43,606 nt of DNA from Hyphomicrobiales bacterium (lineage in GTDB: Bacteria > Pseudomonadota > Alphaproteobacteria > Rhizobiales > Rhizobiaceae): NCBI GenBank assembly GCA_011087605.1, contig JAALLE010000026.1:1-43606 (forward strand), in the 5' to 3' direction. Each line of letters begins with the position of its first letter. Position 1 is the stretch's first letter. The position numbers and the translations under genes were made by a program. Below the pieces are notes generated by a model. The model saw nothing but the letters and a program-made list of their open reading frames with translations, was not told the DNA's origin and ran no database searches. Shown in pieces: positions 40,213 through 43,606 of this stretch.

Positions 40213-41364
40213 CTACTTTACGTGGCGTAATATGATTTCAGCTGCCAGCTCTGCTGGCGGCTGTTTTGTTTTCATGGCTGTTGCAAGCTCATCAAAACCC
40301 GTTAATTGGCTTTTCCGTTCGGGACTGTCATCCAGCAAACGCTCTAAGTATCTCGCCAGTCTTTCAGGGATGACCATTTCATTATGTTCTTCCGGCACCA
40401 GAACACGATCCAGAATATGGTTCGGCAAGACCGCTGACCATGTCGAGATCAGCCCGGACAACATTTTGCCAATAGGATCCAGACGGTAAGCGATGATCAT
40501 TGGGACTTTGTGCAGGGCAAGCTCCAACGCCACCGTCCCCGATGTTGCCAAAGCTGCACGGGCGCTCGCAAATGTGTCCATATTGTCGGCACTGTCAACA
40601 ATTTCTGGCTGAACTGGCCAATCAGAAGTGAGGCTTTGCAATTGTGTCTTGAGATGCGGCACGGCGGGAATCACCGGATGAATCTGCACGCCGCGTTGTT
40701 GCAGGATGGTCAGTGTTTTTCCGTAAATTTTCAGCATGCGTTTCACTTCTCCCTGGCGCGAACCGGGCAGAACCAACAATTTGTCGGATGTTTTGGCAGT
40801 CTTTCGGGATTTGGAAGGCGAATTGGAACTTGAAATCTGCAGCGCTAAAGGGTGGCCGATATAGGTGGCGTCTGGTCCGCCGAGATCTTTGAGGACTTTC
40901 GGTTCAAACGGTAAAATCGCCAGAACATGATCGACATATGCAGTCATTTTCTTGGCTCGCCCTGAGCGCCAGGCCCAAACGCTTGGGCAAATATAATTGA
41001 TGATGGGTACGTTGGGCATCCGTCTGCGCACCCTCTTGGCCACGGCATGGGTAAAGTCCGGGCTATCGATTAGAATAATCACGTCTGGCTTGGCATCAAC
41101 AATATCGGAAACTGTTTGATAAACCCGTCGTATGATCATCGGCAATCGAGCCAGGACGGCTGAGAATCCCATCACGGCAATGTCTTTGATATCGAACAGG
41201 GATGTCATTCCCTTTTGGGTCATTTGATGGCCGGCAAGCCCAGATAAATTGACCTCCAACCCAGCCCGTTGCGCCTGGGCCTGTAATGCGGGTATCAGGT
41301 CGGCTGCGAGTTTGTCGCCGGACTCCTCCCCAAGAACCAAATAGACGTTCAGAGGTTTGCTCAT
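40213..41364 (-). CDS. lpxB: Lipid-A-disaccharide synthase
   Basis: 383 residues of glycosyltransferase family 19: VLGEESGDKLAADLI at the start (family AGExSGDxxA), IDSPDFTHAVAKRVRR, YICPSVWAWRSGR and LPFEP, then the nucleotide-binding LPGSRQGEVKRML and ATSGTVALELALHKVPMI. Joins UDP-diacylglucosamine and lipid X at the inner membrane. Overlaps lpxI by four bases; last gene of the set. Confidence 0.96.
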   Translation of the reverse strand: MSKPLNVYLVLGEESGDKLAADLIPALQAQAQRAGLEVNLSGLAGHQMTQKGMTSLFDIKDIAVMGFSAVLARLPMIIRRVYQTVSDIVDAKPDVIILIDSPDFTHAVAKRVRRRMPNVPIINYICPSVWAWRSGRAKKMTAYVDHVLAILPFEPKVLKDLGGPDATYIGHPLALQISSSNSPSKSRKTAKTSDKLLVLPGSRQGEVKRMLKIYGKTLTILQQRGVQIHPVIPAVPHLKTQLQSLTSDWPVQPEIVDSADNMDTFASARAALATSGTVALELALHKVPMIIAYRLDPIGKMLSGLISTWSAVLPNHILDRVLVPEEHNEMVIPERLARYLERLLDDSPERKSQLTGFDELATAMKTKQPPAELAAEIILRHVK

Positions 41365-42263
41365 GTTGCGCCCAATTGGGTTACATCGAAACCGTATATG
41401 AATACGCCGTGCTTTTTGGCCTGTTGCAAAGTCTTACGCTTGTCAATAATCAGCGTTTTTCCCGCCTCCACGCCGATACCAAGCAATCCAGCCTGATGAA
41501 CAGACACAATTGTATCGGGGCCGATGGCTGGTAAATCAGCTCTTTCATCTTGTCCGGGTTTGACCGCTTTAATCAACACGCCGCCGCGTCGCTTGGGCAG
41601 TCGACCAATTTCTCGCATTTCGCCTACCCGGCGCAACATGACATCAGTGCCCTCTACCCCCTCCACGGCCACTGCCCTGCTGCCGACGACCACACATGCC
41701 TGTCCGATGTCGAACTGCCCCAGAGCACGTGTTACCGCATAACCTTCCGCAATTTGCTTTTGTTGCGCCGCTTTTGGCTTGGCGAGCGTATTTACGCCGG
41801 GTTGAACGGTCATGTCAGGCAGTAACTCCGCGACATTGCACACGGTAAAACCGCGCTTTTCGATCGCCGATATTACGCCGGTTAGTATCTGGTTGTCGCC
41901 GCCCATTAGAGCAGCGAGCAGGCCGGGAAGCGTGCGGATGGCGCCCCAATCCAGTTTGTGCAGCTTTAACTCCGGTCGGCCAACCACACCCCCTGCCAAA
42001 ACGATATTTGAGATGTCGTGGTTCTTGATGGTTTTGAAAATATGACCCATCTGTTCCCAGCCACACCATTCATGGGGAAATTTTTCAATTGCCGCGTCGG
42101 CTTCTCCCAGGATCCCGATGATAAATACCGGTTGTGAGCGTGCTTTCAGTTTTTCAGCAATCAGCAATGGCAGGCGGCCATTTCCTGCGATAATGGCCAG
42201 AGGGTCTGTCAGTTGCGTCGATGTTGGTTTGTTGTCCAATCCGGTAGCTCCGTTGGCACACAA
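41361..42263 (-). CDS. lpxI: UDP-2,3-diacylglucosamine diphosphatase LpxI
   Basis: 300 residues of the DUF1009/LpxI family, which replaces LpxH in most alphaproteobacteria and yields lipid X and UMP. Seen are LAIIAGNGRLPLLIAEKL, NIVLAGGVVGRPEL, LLAALMGGDNQILTGVISAIEKRGF and the conserved GTDVMLRRVGE followed by KAVKPGQDERADLPAIGPDTI. Start TTG 42263 is the only reasonable choice, with AGAAG eight bases upstream; the lpxA stop is 11 bp upstream. Confidence 0.95.
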   Translation of the reverse strand: MCANGATGLDNKPTSTQLTDPLAIIAGNGRLPLLIAEKLKARSQPVFIIGILGEADAAIEKFPHEWCGWEQMGHIFKTIKNHDISNIVLAGGVVGRPELKLHKLDWGAIRTLPGLLAALMGGDNQILTGVISAIEKRGFTVCNVAELLPDMTVQPGVNTLAKPKAAQQKQIAEGYAVTRALGQFDIGQACVVVGSRAVAVEGVEGTDVMLRRVGEMREIGRLPKRRGGVLIKAVKPGQDERADLPAIGPDTIVSVHQAGLLGIGVEAGKTLIIDKRKTLQQAKKHGVFIYGFDVTQLGAT

Positions 42264-42274
42264 TCGCGTAACTT

Positions 42275-43066
42275 CTAGTCACTTGCCGGTCGGCAAAGCG
42301 GCCGATCGGCAGAGGCGGTGATAAATTCCAGCAAGTCGATCAACTGGACATCTTTTGCGGTTTCAAGCAGCTCATTGGCTGTATCCTGAACCGGTCTGTC
42401 ACCAGAAAACAGCTCTTTGAATGCTGCTCGGACCAGATGAATGCTCTCACGGGGAATGCCAGCCCGCTTCATGCCAATCAGATTGAGCCCGGCAAGGTTG
42501 GCGCGATTGCCCAGGGCCATGCCAAAGGGTATCAAATCCCCTTCCACGCCAGCCAGACCACCGATAAATGCGTTGTGACCGACCCGACTGAACTGATGGA
42601 TTGCCGACCCACCACCGAAAATGACATGATCGCCGATCTCACAATGCCCGGCAATCATCGCGTTGTTGGAACAAATCACCCCATTACCAATCCGGCAATC
42701 ATGGGCCACGTGAGAATTCGCCAGAAAAGTGCAATTGTCTCCAATCGACGTAACATGGCCACCCCCTTCAGTTCCGGGATTTATCGTTACCCCCTCGCGA
42801 ATGGTGCATTTATTACCAATTTCCAGGGTAACCCGTTCACCGGAAAATTTAAGGTCCTGAGGTTCATTTCCAACCGATGCGAATGGAAATATCCGCGATT
42901 GATCGCCAATTTTGGTGATCCCCTGAACTGACACCTGGCTGAGCAATTCGACACCATCGCCCAGTACGACTTCCGGTCCGACATGGCAAAAGGGTCCAAT
43001 GGTTACATCGGCACCTAGTTTGCAGCCATCTTCAATGACGGCTGATGAATGAATGTTTTTTGACAA
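42275..43066 (-). CDS. lpxA: UDP-N-acetylglucosamine acyltransferase
   Basis: 263 residues with left-handed beta-helix hexapeptide repeats (from IHSSAVIEDGCKLGADVTIGPFCHVG to about residue 185) and a helical C-terminus. The catalytic His region is NSHVAHDCRIGN and the fingerprint IREGVTINPGTEGGG matches. It transfers a 3-hydroxyacyl chain to UDP-GlcNAc, the first lipid A step. One base separates it from fabZ. Confidence 0.97.
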   Translation of the reverse strand: MSKNIHSSAVIEDGCKLGADVTIGPFCHVGPEVVLGDGVELLSQVSVQGITKIGDQSRIFPFASVGNEPQDLKFSGERVTLEIGNKCTIREGVTINPGTEGGGHVTSIGDNCTFLANSHVAHDCRIGNGVICSNNAMIAGHCEIGDHVIFGGGSAIHQFSRVGHNAFIGGLAGVEGDLIPFGMALGNRANLAGLNLIGMKRAGIPRESIHLVRAAFKELFSGDRPVQDTANELLETAKDVQLIDLLEFITASADRPLCRPASD

Positions 43067-43067
43067 A

Positions 43068-43535
43068 TTACTGGTCGTCCCTGGCCATCATCATTGCGCC
43101 AATCTCTGCTTCAGCCACTTTCTGACCTGCAACCTCAGCGACGCATTTGAATTTGAATATATTACGTTTTTGGGTTTTCTTGGAAATGACGTATTCCACT
43201 GTATCACCAGGCACCACTGTTTTGCGGAACTTTGCCTTATCGATCGTCATGAAATAGGTCGTCTTGGGTTCACCCGTATAATGTTCGTGAGCAACAATTG
43301 CGCCAGCCGTCTGGGCCATTCCTTCGACCAGCAGGACGCCGGGCATGATTGGTGCATGGGGGAAATGTCCGGGAAAATGAGGCTCGTTGACGGTGACATT
43401 CTTAATCCCACGAGCTGATTGGTCTCCATCAATTTCAATGATCTTATCAACCAACAAGAACGGGTATCTGTGGGGTAGCAGTTCCATCAATTGCTTGATG
43501 TCGAGAGTTTTTAACTCGCTGATTTGATCACTCAT
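43068..43535 (-). CDS. fabZ: 3-hydroxyacyl-ACP dehydratase FabZ
   Basis: 155 residues of a hot-dog fold: [18 protein letters not shown] with His57 and LVEGMAQ with Glu71 as the catalytic pair. Dehydrates short 3-hydroxyacyl-ACPs and competes with LpxA for 3-hydroxyacyl chains. The start ATG 43535 has GAGG and AGGG upstream. The gene order implies lpxD beyond the window edge; 43536-43606 holds no gene. Confidence 0.97.
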   Translation of the reverse strand: MSDQISELKTLDIKQLMELLPHRYPFLLVDKIIEIDGDQSARGIKNVTVNEPHFPGHFPHAPIMPGVLLVEGMAQTAGAIVAHEHYTGEPKTTYFMTIDKAKFRKTVVPGDTVEYVISKKTQKRNIFKFKCVAEVAGQKVAEAEIGAMMMARDDQ

Positions 43536-43606
43536 TACCCTTTTTGCCTCTCTTTTTGTAACTACCCAGCTACCCCAACCTGATGCTTTTATAGACGGCC
43601 CATCAG

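Overview
The window is a chromosomal segment of an alphaproteobacterium, most likely of the order Hyphomicrobiales (Rhizobiales). Three things point there: the order of its core genes (rlpA-dac-tmk-holB-metG-tatD-MBL; pyrG-secG-tpiA | ppiD-trpD-trpC-moaC-moeA | lexA; comEC | gltX; gltA; fabZ-lpxA-lpxI-lpxB), a GAAC-N7-GAAC LexA operator, and several DUF1127 small proteins. GC content looks close to 50% by eye. Genus and habitat cannot be fixed from the sequence.

Layout. 1-1.1 kb: a decayed IS6-type transposase and gene-poor DNA with a strong inverted repeat. 1.1-7 kb: accessory genes. These are a LysR regulator that appears to be leaderless, a minus-strand set (DUF1127 > GNAT > DUF3604 hydrolase), a SRAP/YedK abasic-site protein and a DOPA-dioxygenase-like protein. 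7.2-14.4 kb: a tightly packed housekeeping run (rlpA, D,D-carboxypeptidase, tmk, holB, metG, tatD, PhnP-like MBL) with repeated ATGA start/stop overlaps. 14.4-21 kb: a second accessory block with a transposase C-terminal remnant, a class D beta-lactamase, PilZ and J-domain proteins, an SH3-like gene broken by an amber codon, a DUF1127/LysR divergent pair, an asparaginase of the Rhizobium thermolabile type, an MFS transporter and tRNA-Leu(TAA). 21.2-24.9 kb: a CinA/MoaB-like protein, a frameshifted EAL-domain gene, then gpt-ridA-Asp/Glu racemase-like, the last also frameshifted. 24.9-43.6 kb: conserved core genes for CTP synthesis, secretion, glycolysis, periplasmic folding, tryptophan, molybdenum cofactor, SOS control, DNA uptake, tRNA charging, the citrate cycle and lipid A.

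How the parts fit. The 7-14 kb run links envelope remodelling, dTMP synthesis, the replication clamp loader and Met-tRNA charging. The trpDC-moaC-moeA set is probably read from upstream of ppiD and ends near a small minus-strand gene not obvious by length. lexA carries its own operator and ends directly against comEC. fabZ-lpxA-lpxI-lpxB is the distal half of the usual lipid A operon; lpxD and bamA would be expected beyond the right edge.

I did not find a convincing new multi-gene system. The most interesting items are the EAL gene, whose break lies exactly on an in-frame T TTT TTA slippery heptamer, an apparently intact divergent OXA-type beta-lactamase beside a transposase scar, two minus-facing intrinsic terminators with no annotated protein gene feeding them, a 50-codon gene at 33.6 kb, and a TrpD with two unusual PRPP-loop residues.
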